Shown here: positions 34,391-46,163 of the stretch, piece after piece | How the letters are laid out: each line of letters opens with the position of its first letter | How positions within the stretch are numbered: the first letter of the stretch is position 1 | Source of the DNA: Branchiostoma floridae | Taxonomy: Eukaryota > Chordata > Leptocardii > Amphioxiformes > Branchiostomatidae | NCBI RefSeq assembly: GCF_000003815.2 | Contig: NC_049996.1 | Span: 12,407,525-12,471,524, forward strand | Direction: 5' to 3' | Length of the DNA: 64,000 bases | Translations under genes and position numbers: made by a program | Notes under the pieces: model-generated | What the model saw: the letters and a program-made list of their open reading frames with translations, nothing else | Database searches by the model: none | What the model was told of the DNA's origin: nothing

Positions 34391-34570
34391 CTCCGAGCAG
34401 AGGTTCGGCTCCGACTGTCTTTGACGTGTTTTAGACGGTTTTGTCTAGCTTTCCATTTTGTTAAGTTTTCTTCTTGTTCACTGGCCATGTAGAAAACGGT
34501 ACAAAAACCTAAAATAGAAATCCCGACAAAACACGTCAGAAAACAGCCGGAACCGAACCTCTGCTTGGAG
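34391..34570. mobile_element. Foldback MITE, CTCCAAGCAGAGG family, copy 1
   Basis: The left arm is CTCCGAGCAGAGGTTCGGCT. The right arm, reverse complemented, is CTCCAAGCAGAGGTTCGGTT, and both continue to GACGTGTTTT. Related elements lie at 43312-43474 and 43781-43916. Confidence 0.75.
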
Positions 34571-37500
34571 ACTACAATTCGCCATCTGGGCCCATTGCGT
34601 GCGAGCGGCTGACACATGGCACGGTACCGCAGGCTCCGAGAAAGAATTTTCGGATTTTGTTTCTCCAAAATTGAGGGTAACGATATTTATAGAGAGACTA
34701 TTTCCTGAATGCTAGTTTGAGAGAAACTGAATATATGGTACATTCTTTTTTTCTTTACAGAACATACTAGAAGTGAAGACTCTAAACAACGCTGGTTTTC
34801 TATGAAAAAATGTAACGAAAAACGGACCAAAGAGAAGCGTTAGTTAGTTGAAATACATGCAAACTTTGTTTAGAAAAATTCTTAGTGAACTTTTGCTGTT
34901 AAAATTCTCGATTCAAGCTCAAAATCTTTCTTTTCACACTACGCCCTCTCATTCACGATTTGTCCCCGTATCTTTCGTACATGTACATGTATATGCAAGA
35001 AGGCGCTTGGCCGGAAGTGTCAATTATGACAGAAACGTGCTAAATGAATTTTCACAAATTAACTAGAATTGTAGTCCGTTACATAATTTCCCAGCCATAC
35101 CCCTTTATTGAACCTCCTTGCTCCACAAACAAAAGAAAATTAAATCCTATGTAAAAGTTGTTGCCACTAGATTCTTTATATTGTCGGTCTGTTTCTGTAT
35201 AGTTTCTGCCGATGTTTCTTTTCCATCCACCGGGGCGGTCCGGCGATGTCGGCGGCCTCGCAGGGCGATAGAACCGATACTGTTGAAGCCATCCGCCGCT
35301 CCCATGGGACTCGTGGCAACAAGCATCCCCGTAGACTTGAAAATAAATATTTATTTCCATCAAAACTATTCCCATCATCGAGACAGCCCCCACGTTACAT
35401 CTGTTTTCAGGTTTCTAAAGTTGAAACAAAATAAAGAACTGTTATCGCTTAAAAGATTTGCGCAGACGAGATTTGCATCTGATGATCTATTCTGTGGTTT
35501 GCAAATCTTTCTTCCCAGACGAGAGTAAATATTTAGAGGACAAACATTTGCTCAACGATGTTTCTATTGCAAACCAATTCCAGAACACTTTTCTTCGTTT
35601 TTTCTTCGTCTATTCCAGTTTTACCGTGAATTTCTTGTGATGAGGTTTTAGAAACATCTTTTCTTCTTCCTTTTTTCGTGAAATTTCCAAAATTCCATCA
35701 CAGACAGAGACAGGAAATTCAATCGGCTAACAATAGATACTGAAATACTAGTAGACCTGTGCTGTTTTCTAAACTACAAAAAAAACCTCTCTCACAAGAA
35801 AACTCAGTTGTTTTCTGCAAATTGGTTACGGAAACCTTCCAAGTCTTAATCCCTTTATTAGGAGGCACGACGTCGGTTTTATTACAGACAAAATGATTTC
35901 GATGGAACAGACAAACAACCTCGTGGCCGAGACAATAGAAGTGATTACGTCTGGTGATTAACATCGTAAAGAAGTGCCGCCCCTTGCTCCTCCCTGTGTT
36001 TTTCACAACCGGCGAGATCAAACCCCCCTAATTATCAGGTCACACATTCACAATTGTCTCCCTTGACAAAAGCTCCCCCTCTTTTCCACCCCCTGCTATC
36101 CCACAGGGAAGCGACTCATGAATAAAAATCTGGGAAATTCGGGCGGCGGTTGGTTTGATGTGCCCGCTAGAGTGTCTGTAAGTGTAATGGTGTATAATGA
36201 CGGCTGTCATGTCTTCATTCACACCTAATTGTGTCTTTTGAAAGATCGTAGGCTTTTGGTGAGAAGCTTACGCGAGGAAAAATCAAGCCATAACAACAAT
36301 TTCTGGCTTCCTTGATCTAAATCAAGAGGATTTGTTAGAAAATCCGTTTCAGTCTCCTTCTTGTATCCTTTTTGTATTAATACGAAATCCCACATCAAAG
36401 TTTTTTTTTGTGCTTGAATTTGGTTCAAAGATGAGAAAAAGGAAGGACTACTCACTAGCTTTTGTTAAACAGGAAATAACAAGATATGTAATTTCAGGTT
36501 TTAGAAAAAAGTACTATGTAGGGTTTGCGCTTACGACAAAAAGCAGGCCTTATTTGTAAGTCACACAAAAGAGACGGATACATCAAAAACTTTTTGTGAT
36601 ATTAAAGCAGCGAAAAGCGTGGGAATTTGTTTTTGTGCTGAAAAGTATATTTTTAAGTTCGTTCCTTTTCCCTTTCTTCATTTTGCTTTGCGCAAGTTTT
36701 CTGTTGTTCTGTCTCGCTCACTTTGGAGAGTAAATATTACGTATTTGTTTCCACCCAAGAAAGGGGTCACATAATGTACTTGTTTCACCGTACTTTTGGC
36801 CCAATTATTGAATTCACTCATGAAACACTTCGAGGAAACCTTGAGAAATATACCTGTACACTAAAAATCAACGTGATTTTTGTTAAATTTTCCCGTTTAT
36901 TTTCAAATTGTCCCAAAATATCATCTCCGTTCGTTTCTCCCTCTCGGTGCCGTGACAAGCAGCACCAGTCGTATTTATCTGGTAAAGCCCCACCAAACAG
37001 ACAGCTTGTGCCAATGTGTTGGCCCTGTGTGTGCGGGAGAAAGCCGATCAGGGCGCTATGTTCAGTGTCATTTACCGATGATGGGTTTCTCATCTGTGGC
37101 CGGGGCCAAACTCTCTCTGATCAGTGCCGAAAACGTAAACATGAGCTCCGCTGAGAGCCCGGCCGCATATGGAGTCGCTTGCCATCCCCTGACCTCAGTC
37201 TAGCAGCTGTGTGCGCGAGTCTGGTTTTACCTCAGCCTGTCGTCTGATTCCGTCAAAATACGCGTCTTTTACTCATTTCCCCCACCTTTTGAAGATTTGG
37301 CCCTTGTTTTAGTTTAACTAGAGTATTTCGGCACTTTTAGGAAGGTTTTAGGGGCGCTTGCTCGGGTGGAATCCTCGCTCGCCCCGGTATGGGAGCGTCA
37401 AATAAATCACGAGCGGGAGAATCTGTCAGGGAAACGGGATCCTCACGCCTAATTGAGCGCCGAAAGAAATGATTTCGGGGCCGCGCTAAGATCTGAGGAG

Positions 37501-38926
37501 ACTGTCGTCTGAATGCCCCACACAGCTTGAGGACATGTCATTTTTGTAAACTTGTGCATATATTGTTTGCGGGGGGTGCGGGCTAGGGCCCGACAATTAT
37601 TGGGGGGCACAGCGCGGAAGCCATCGGTATGTGTAATGTAAATTATCCGCCTGAGTGGAGGGAGGGCGGCGGAGGCGGTCAAAGGCGGGCCTGGGCGGGG
37701 CACTTACAAGATTGTTGGCCCTAGTCGTTTGATCTTCCCCGCCCCACCGCGGGGAGCCCCTCTCCCGGAATTCGCCCATTTTATTTTTACACTCCAGACC
37801 GTAAGTGAATCCAGCAGGCCGCGAACTCAGGGCAGTTTGCTGGACCTCTTCTGACGGACAAATTCGGTGGAACAGACGACCCAACCGGCCCACACACGAA
37901 ACAACAGTCTCTACACCCACACCGAACCTTTCTATCGCTCTCTGCAAGAGTTTTCCCCACTTATCCAAAGGCTTTTGTCTGCGCCCGCTAAGCCATTTGG
38001 AATCGGCGGACAACTTGAAAGACTCGCACCAAACTAAACACTCGTGTTGGTCGGAGTAGTCCGCCATTATTTCCGTCAGTTTGCGCTACCCAATTATCCC
38101 TAAAACCTCACAAAAAAGTTTCAATATTTTACTCTTTATCCGAAGTTGAAGTATACCGTATGTCAACATAAGTGTTACTTTAGAAGGAATCAAACGAACT
38201 TGCTAGGGGGCTTGGAAACTTTATTTTTTATCGTGTGTGTTCTTGAAGTGCGAAACTCCCTACTGTGTCGGGTCGTCACATCTTCATTTCTTATCGAAGC
38301 CGAGTATCTGGGCGAAGAAATTAGCAGATTTCGTTGTCCGATAACACAATAGCTGTTTTACGAACAAAGCCTGCATGCAATAGTCGCATTGTGTGTGGCG
38401 AGCCATGTGACCCACTGATCCAATCCCCATATGGGGCGATCGGCTTCGCTCCTTTGATCAAGAGTTGGCCCCTATTTAGCATGTAGATAGATTACGTGGC
38501 TAGTGATTAGGTCGTTCTTTTACCCGCCTTTGTCCCGCCCAAGACAACCCCTCTAATAATCGCTAGTATTCTACATGTCAACAAACAAGCCGCGGGAGCC
38601 CTGTGTATAGAAGGGATTGAATTTCCTTTTAAATCGCCCGCTGATCACATATGAATGGCGGGCGGCACACATCACAGGAATTTTCTCGCGTGCCGATTGG
38701 CTGGCGGTGAGATCAGAGGCAGTTGCAAGTCTGGTCTGTGTTACCGCCTTTTCACACCGCATGCAGAAAAAGGCTGCGTTTTGGGAGGAGAAGTTCACAA
38801 TTAGCCGCCCCTCGCTCGTGACCGCATCTTGCTGAGAGTCAGTCCCGGAGTCCCGACCTACAGCGAACTACGAGATCACCGAGCGACGACTAGTCAGTCT
38901 TACGGCACTACGTCCACTCCACCCCG
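34571..38926 (+). promoter_or_regulatory. Sp5 upstream regulatory region
   Basis: 4.3 kb without a convincing gene and with alternating A-T rich and G-C rich patches. G-C rich, complex, repeat-free islands are near 35890-36230, 36940-37200, 37350-37760 and 38400-38900. TCF/LEF-type sites include TCAAAGG (37679-37685), CTTTGATC (38452-38459) and CCTTTGT (about 38527). An inverted CCAAT (ATTGG, 38696-38700) lies 230 bases before the start codon. Vertebrate SP5 is a direct Wnt/beta-catenin target, which makes the TCF sites plausible. Regulatory function is inferred. Confidence 0.5.
35907..36062 (-). promoter_or_regulatory. Candidate enhancer: left member of the inverted pair flanking Sp5
   Basis: Reverse complemented, this segment aligns without gaps over about 116 bases with 43021-43136. 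It shares AACACAGGGAGG, GGGCGGCACTTCT, TACGATG, TAATCAC and TTGTTTGTCTGT. A weaker match continues on the other side. Confidence 0.6.
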
Positions 38927-40521
38927 ATGGCTTCAGCACTAGCCGCCTATCCACAGAACACGCAGTTTTTCCATCAGGTAAATATTCTCTTCCAGAATTA
39001 TGTGATTTTTTTTCAGACGTAACACATGTTGACTGCACGTTTCCTCGTAAAATGCCACAGTGTGTGCCTCTGGCTGTGCAGAGGTACAGAGGGCACATGC
39101 CTCCAATGTGTGGTCTGCATTTCAGTTTTGTACAGTGCCATTTTAGCCGATAGTGTTCTACTAACTAGTATTGCTGGAACCACGGTCCAACTTTGACTAC
39201 TGTGTACTATTTTGACTGAAGTTCTGTCGCAAAAGCTTTTTGTAAGTCATCAAAGTTTCTTGCATCATCACAGTGTTGTGTATGATGGTTAGATTTTCTG
39301 TTTTCATCATGTTATGTGTTATTGAGTGTAGTTTGGAGTTTTTCCAAGTTTTCCCTAGCTGTTTGTCCTTGAGATGTATCGATTTTGTAGCTAGAGGATG
39401 GTTTGTTTTTGTTTGTTTTGTTTTATGTTTTGGCGTGGTGAAGCCACACAGAAACTTAGAGGCTGAAATAGTCATAGTCCGATAATCTGTGACTGTCGAA
39501 ATGGTTTCGTACACGATTTTAACCGTATTATTATTCCTAATTCCAGCCCGGTGCAGAGCTTCAGAAGCCGTCTCCTCTCGCCATGCTGGCAGCGACGTGT
39601 AGCCGTATCGGGAACGGCCCCGTCCCGGCAGAACTCGAGCAGCACCGACTCTTCCACCCGTGGTCCACGGCGATGTCATCCTTCACGCCCGCCGCGTCTG
39701 TGACGGTGTCCGCCCCGACATACGTCGCCCCGTCGTACGGCACACACGAGCTCCCACTGACGCCACCAGCCGAGCCCGGGACGGCGTCCTTCCACTACGA
39801 TATGATGAAGCTCCAGAGCCAGTACCTACACGCCCCGGCCCTGAGTCTTCCCCCGGCGCTATCAACGGCTTCATCCGCCTTCAGCTCAGCGCCTCTCCCC
39901 GTCATGTCCAGTCCGACCAGCTTCTCCTCGTCACCGCCACACTGCAGCGAGGAGTCCCTGCCCTGGTGGAGCATCCAGCCGTCCGTGAAGCCACACATGG
40001 CCCCTACGTTCATGCGGCCTCCCCTCATGGCTTCACCCGCCGAACTTTGCCAGTACCCCGCCCAGCTTGCCGGCGTGCTACAGAAGCCAACCATCGCGAC
40101 AGCCCGTCGCTGTAGGCGCTGCCGGTGCCCGAACTGTCAGAACTCCACCGCAGGGTCTCCCAACAAGAAGAAACAACACATCTGCCACATCCCCGGCTGC
40201 GGGAAGGTGTACGGCAAGACGTCCCACCTGAAGGCGCATCTCCGCTGGCACACCGGCGAGAGACCGTTCGTCTGCAACTGGTTGTTCTGCGGGAAGAGTT
40301 TCACACGCTCCGACGAGCTCCAGCGGCACCTCCGTACCCACACGGGCGAGAAGCGCTTCGCCTGTCCCGACTGCGGTAAGCGCTTCATGCGGTCAGACCA
40401 CCTCGCCAAGCACGTCAAAACACACGCACAGAAGCGGGCCGGGAAGCCAGACTCTCCCGACAGCCAGGCCTCCGACATCGAGAACAACGAACAGAATCAC
40501 ATCGACGTACAAGAAGACTAG
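38927..40521 (+). CDS. SP5: Zinc-finger transcription factor Sp5
   Basis: DNA-binding factor of the Sp/KLF family that binds GC/GT boxes. Exons 38927-38977 (17 codons, [17 protein letters not shown]) and 39547-40521, joined at CAG/GTAAAT and TTCCAG/CCC in phase 0, give 341 residues. The Sp box [14 protein letters not shown] is at about 26-39 and the buttonhead box [10 protein letters not shown] at about 206-215. Three C2H2 fingers follow at about 228-310 ([31 protein letters not shown], with TGERPF and TGEKRF linkers). The short first exon, the Sp-box wording and the overall length favour Sp5 over Sp1-4 or Sp6-9. The exon is strongly G-C rich compared with its surroundings. Vertebrate SP5 acts in Wnt feedback and axial patterning. 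Likely poly(A) signal at 40972. Confidence 0.93.
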
Positions 40522-40971
40522 AAAACAAGAACTTTAAAAGTTGCAAAACGTGCCAAAGACTTGCCATACAGAAACTGTTCTTCCTAAACAATGCCTTCAG
40601 AAGAAGTGCTATGTTTTGAGACAATATATTTAGAAAATGTACATACTGTATATAGCACAACAGAGCCTTTTGACCACTTTTGTAAGATACGAAAAACAGA
40701 GAAACGTTATTTTGTGATATTTTTGTTACGTGAGAAAAAAGAGAGGACTTGGTCCTTTGTAACGTTTTCGTGTTCTATATAGCAGTCAGTATATTTCACA
40801 GTACCAACGACACAAAGTACAACTATTTGGACCCAACCATTTAAAATCATGTTCATTTGCTGTACAATCTGTATCCACTGTTTTCAGTATAAACATACGT
40901 AAAACATCAGTATATAAACTGATACATATTGACAACAAAGTTCCCTTCCTTTGACTGCATTTATTCTCATG

Positions 40972-40977
40972 AATAAA
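40972..40977 (+). terminator. Candidate poly(A) signal of Sp5
   Basis: AATAAA about 450 bases after the Sp5 stop, in A-T rich sequence; the first such hexamer downstream. Confidence 0.55.
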
Positions 40978-42969
40978 CCGTCCGAATGTTCAAATCATAT
41001 TCTTCTCTTTGTCGTTTATGTCCTTGGGTTAGATCTAGGTCAGCTTCATGCAATGGTGGTAGAATTTGGCAAAGAAACGCCAGAATAATTAGCCCGATGT
41101 TATAGATGGACCCGTGGTAGGGTAAGCGTTTCCCATTGACGACCAAAACTAGTACATTGTAACATCATTAGCTTAACTCCTACAGCAAACTATGCCCTCT
41201 AGTTTATTGAATTTCAATTCACGTCTACGTCGATGAAGGTTAGACATCCAGGTAATAAGATAACATCCAAAGTACGCCAATTTTCTTCTAGTTTCTGTCA
41301 GACTCCAAATGTGTGAAAATACAGAAAAATATACTGAAAGTTGCAAACTACACTCCCGCGGCCAGCTAAATCCTCTTGAATATAGTCAGTCTCTTAAAGT
41401 TCTACTCTTTTTTTAATCAACATACTGAATCTAGTGGCAACTAGTATTTTTCAGACAGTGTAGTAAGCCAGGTAGAGACACCATACTAGATGTAGAGATG
41501 TGTACAAAAATGGGTCTGCCAGATGGCCGCTGTCTGAGTTCCCCAGGCCTGGCATCTGTGCCTCTAGTCGGGCGGGCAGCTCAGCGGGTAATCCTAGTTC
41601 GCTATTTGCCAAATCAAAAGTAATCACAGCAGCGGCGAACTCTATCCTCCCATCTGACGGGCGGCCCCTTTGATCGTGCCCGGAGAGCAGCCGGGGGCAA
41701 GAGCGGGGGGAAGCCCTTTTCGGGCGGCCCGATTGGAGGGGCGGGCATGCCACTGGGTGGCGGAATGGCACAATAAAACGTCTAAATAAATGCCCGCTGG
41801 AGTGGGAAAACGGGACGGTTTTCTGCCCCATTTCTCATGAGAGTGTGTCCTGGTACATTCCTTTGGTGGTGGTCGCACAAAAATATACAGACAAGCCTCT
41901 AACTTTGGCGTCGATTGTGCGTAAAGTTTATACATATGCCAGCTGAATTAAATCTGCCCACTGTCTAGATCTGGAATTGCTCAATGTACTTCAAAATGAC
42001 CCTAACGTTTCAACAAAGCAAAAGTATATACCACCAATGTCTGCGTTGAGATAGGAAAGCTATGTACATGAAGTTATTTACCCATGCATGAGCCAAAAAA
42101 AAAACGCTTTCTTCGTACACTTTAAACACACATTTTGTAAAACATAAATTATGACAGGTAAATATGATGTCTCATTCTTTATGTTCTGTGTTCTAGTTGT
42201 CAATCTCTGGACGACACGTTTTTAAAATCCCTGCTAACCCGGACGGTTTTGGAGGCAGGCCGTCAGTCCTTTGGTCAACAGAAGTTGAAAGGTTCGCCGC
42301 CCAGAGTCAACACTCGGTAGCACGCCTGTGTGGGGCGCAGTGTCAACACTAGCGGATCAGGCGCCTGCGTTTACAAGAAACAAGCGGACCAAAAGGGCCC
42401 TCTGTTTATATTACGCAAACCACACAGTTCCTCTTCGCAAATTTGAGACATTTTACTTACTTTTGCGAAATTTTGCCGGTTCTGAATTTTGTTTTCCGAC
42501 GGGATGGAAAAGTTTGCGGATGTGTATTGCAAACAGGGAAGTTTCGTTAATACTTGCAGAAACGGAGGTTTGGACTACTAGATCTATATAAGCCATTTAT
42601 TGTACATAGACGGGAGTAAGAAATCATTTAATAAAGGAAATATTTAATATTGTATCAAAAGGAGAAGAAACCATAACAAACGTCTGCAAGAAAAAAAAAA
42701 TTGTATATGACGAGTCTGACGACATTTGCGGGTGAGAAACTGAAACTAGATTGTCTACAACTGGGTACGAATCGACGAAGATTGAAACTTGTCATAACAG
42801 AAAAACAGATTTTCCATTTGTGTTGGATTCGTTTCATTTTCTGTCCAAGAAAAGGGTAATTTAATATAGACAAACGCCCGAACTTGTCGCGTTTTCAAAG
42901 TCGGGATTTCCGAACAATGAGTGTCCGACAAGAGCCTTGAAGCGCCGCCAAGCGGCGAAGACAAATACG

Positions 42970-43136
42970 CTCAGATTACCTCGGACAAAGCCAAATGTGT
43001 GGCACAGTAATTGTCCTTCCTGTGATCTCACCGCTCGCGAACAACACAGGGAGGGGCAGAGGGCGGCACTTCTCTACGATGGTAATGATGATCTCTAATC
43101 ACCCGGTTTTGTTTGAGCCCACAATTGTTTGTCTGT
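42970..43136 (+). promoter_or_regulatory. Candidate enhancer: right member of the inverted pair flanking Sp5
   Basis: Homologous in opposite orientation to 35907-36062. By hand count about 64 of 82 bases are identical without gaps in the core 43021-43102. The match continues to TTGTTTGTCTGT on one side and CACACATT on the other. Confidence 0.6.
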
Positions 43137-43311
43137 GCGCTGAGAATTTGTCTAAAGCCCCACGCCTTCCGCCCGATTCACACCTCAGCACAGGGTGTCA
43201 GACATGAAAGGCTTCACCGATTCACACCGCTAGCCTTTCTTTCTTTCTTCTGTCGTTCTTTTTTCAAGGTGAAGGAACTGTGAGTTTTGGAGCATCCACT
43301 AGGCCTTCCGG

Positions 43312-43474
43312 CTCTCCAAGCAGATGTTCGGCTGTTTTTCAGTATGTGTTTTTAGGCGTTTTTATCGGGCTTGTGATATTTTCTTTATGTCTTCCAGCAA
43401 CAGCACCACGGAATAGCAAGCCCGATAAAAGTAAAACGTCAAAAACAACCGGACACGGACGTCTGCTTGGAGAG
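43312..43474. mobile_element. Foldback MITE, CTCCAAGCAGAGG family, copy 2
   Basis: The ends CTCTCCAAGCAGATGTTCGG and (reverse complement) CTCTCCAAGCAGACGTCCGT are followed on both arms by TTTTTATCGGGCTTG or ACTTTTATCGGGCTTG. This gives arms of about 60 bases. Confidence 0.75.
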
Positions 43475-43780
43475 TAAGAACTTCCTGTAGTACGGGGTTT
43501 TACTTTTAGTTTTAGTTATGATGGCCCAACTGCCCGGCTAAACATTGTCCATATCTGGCTAAATTCCACTATTTTCCAGCCAGTGTAGTTAGCTTTTTGG
43601 GACTAGAATGTGTGAGCGAGCATTTGACAAGCAGACTTTTCGACGGTTGGGTTTATTTTATTTATTTATTTGTTTGTTTTGTGGCCCTTTCTGTAATCCT
43701 ATGTTTCATAGGAGCGAGTGCGTTTTTCATTAGAGCAAGGAAAATGAAACAATTGGCGGCCACAACAATGGCGATATCAC

Positions 43781-43916
43781 TCCCCAGGCAGAGGTTAGGC
43801 TTCGGGTGTTTTTTTTTAACGTCTTCTTATGCATTTTTGCTAAACCTTCTGTCTTAAGGCCCGACAGAAACGCATCAAAAGAAGCCACAAAGCCAAACCT
43901 CTGCTCAGATACTCAG
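43781..43916. mobile_element. Foldback MITE, CTCCAAGCAGAGG family, copy 3 (degraded)
   Basis: GGCAGAGGTTAGGCTT and, on the other arm reversed, GAGCAGAGGTTTGGCTTT form diverged inverted ends. Confidence 0.5.
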
Positions 43917-44040
43917 TGAACATTAGTCCAAAAGCAACCAAACATTCCCAGGCCGTAAACCCCGCTCGGGAAGTGTATGAACACAGAATATCAGTTACAA
44001 GTCACAAAATCTACTTTGAGGATTTTTTGAACGAACGATA

Positions 44041-46163
44041 GTCAAAGGAAATTATTTTTCAGGTTGACAGTGTTTATTCAAAAATTAAAGCAACTTTATT
44101 ACAGTGGATACGATTGGCTGTACTACTACTAGTAGTATGTACACAAATTGGTGCAAAGAATTACTTCACCCAATGATATCAAAGTTGTCATAGCTAACTC
44201 TACAATCCAAAATTCCAAAGTTTTATACGAAAACATACACAGATTTTTATAGCTAAATGAATTTATGGTATTTCCCCCAAGAAGTTACTATTATCAAACA
44301 ATATTATTAAGCTGTTACTTTTTTTAACTGGGATACCGGTAACAGAATTCTATTGAAAATTTCAATACAATGTACATTCAAATTTTTCTGTTAAAAACGA
44401 TTCAAATACGTCTCTTCTACACTATAGCCTCTGGTTTTGGTAGTACAGCCAAATACAATTTACCAAATGCATTTAATACAGAGGTCAGTTTGGTACAGCG
44501 TTACAGTAACTATAGTAGTCAATATAACAATTTGCATAGCTTGATCCCATAGGATACACTTAAAACTTCTGACAAAATAGGAAGCCAAATTTCCACACAC
44601 AAAATACATAACTACTAGTATCAATTGACACTTGCCATACGGTATCAAATTCAAAGGACGGAAAAAACTTTATACAGCTCATTATATGGCATCAATATCC
44701 CTGTGTCAAACTGTAACAAATATTTTCATCAAAAGAATAAAACATACTTAGTCAATTTTATCAAATGTTAAACATATAATGAGATAGTCCTCAAATTTTT
44801 TGGCAAAATGAAATACAAAAACATTCTGTACAAATCTTAAACAAAAGTTAGACTAAAATAATATCTATTTGTGTACATTATTCATTATTTTGACATTCAA
44901 CTCTTACATATACATAAAGAGAATTCAAATGATTCCCTCTCAGAAGGATTTGAATATGGTAGACTTGATCTACTCTGAATATGTCAATAGACAACAGCAT
45001 ACAGCAAAGAAACTCTCAATTACAATAATGATTTTGGTCTCAATATGTAAGTAGAACTATACTTCCTTCACAACACCATTAAAATTTGCCTTTGTTTTTA
45101 ACTACAATATTAACTTTCAGTTAATGTTTAGACAGTTTTTATACTCGCTAGTCTTTTCTTGGAGGAATATGAACAATAGATGTGTGAGAATGACTGTTCT
45201 TTTTCTGCAGCAAATTAAAGGCCTATTCTCCAACCCTTTAATGCACCGACTCCACACCGCCAGTCAAGACACACTAACAACTGTACAAAACCTAGTCCTT
45301 TGATTCTGCTATACTTACAGACGTTTGCTACAGCAGAATAAAAGATGGGCTTAAGCAGACCACCTGATCAAAAGAGAGGGATATGCGTCAGGAAATCTGG
45401 TGTATCCGAAAGATTTGCCTGGTACAAAAGTCGCTCTAAACCTGTCATACAGACTGTGAAAGGCACGGACATGTAAACTATTCACAGCAAAGGGTGACGA
45501 ATAAGAGCAATGTGTGTGTTGTGTATACCTGTATAGTCCTATAATTCAGTTATGGGGGAAGATCTGAAAAGTGTACTTGTTATCAAGGTGTACAAACTTC
45601 AAAATTACTTTGGGTGTGGCTTCTCTCCTGTGACTCATCAATATTGGAATAATGACCATGATAATACATTTGCCGTTCCCAACTAAGTACAGTGAAATCT
45701 GTACAAGTGACCACCTCTACATAAAGACCACCTGGCCAATGTGACCACATTTTTGGTTGTCCGTTAGATAACTGTGGCCCCAATGACACACTCAGCCTGT
45801 CTTTAGTAATCACCTGTCTACATAGACCAGATTCTGTTGGTCCCGAATGGTGGTCTTCTTGGGCAATTTTGAAAATATACAAACAAAAATGTATATTTTC
45901 CCAAGGTTGTTTGTATCTCTGTGTTTCTGATACTAATGAATTGTTGGAAGACTAGCTCAATTATGGGGTTAGAAAATTCTAAGAAACCAAATGGTACTTT
46001 CCGTCTTCTATGACTAAATTTTCAGACTACATTTGTACCTTTTGAAGATCATTGGAAGATTAAAAAACACTAAAAAGTCATGAGATTTGCAACCCCAATG
46101 TGACACAATTAATTGGTCCCTAACTAATTATAAGAGCACTAGGTTTTAATGTCTGTTGTTTCA
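44041..46163 (-). other. Probable 3' UTR and downstream region of myosin III
   Basis: The first part is notably A-T rich, like a long 3' UTR read on the minus strand. Two minus-strand AATAAA hexamers (plus-strand TTTATT near 44067-44097) could end it, about 2 kb past the stop. The dispersed GGTGGTC-type repeat occupies 45685-45870. No further gene recognised. Confidence 0.35.

Larger units (their letters stand above)
40978..44040. promoter_or_regulatory. Sp5 downstream flank with G-C rich islands
   Basis: No gene recognised. A complex G-C rich island at about 41500-41850 contains CTTTGATC (41668-41675), GGTAATCC and AAGTAATCAC. A second lies at about 42200-42420 and the paired candidate enhancer at 42970-43136. 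These resemble conserved regulatory islands of developmental genes; this is inference. Confidence 0.4.

Noticed and set aside
36723-37203. Overlapping plus-strand frames of 143 and 107 codons upstream of Sp5
   Set aside because: No domain, no Kozak or splice support; better explained as a non-coding G-C rich island.
37597-38067. 156-codon minus-strand frame upstream of Sp5
   Set aside because: G-C rich regulatory-looking DNA with no homology and no supporting exons.
39660-40115. 151-codon frame overlapping Sp5 exon 2
   Set aside because: Out-of-frame shadow of the G-C rich Sp5 coding exon.
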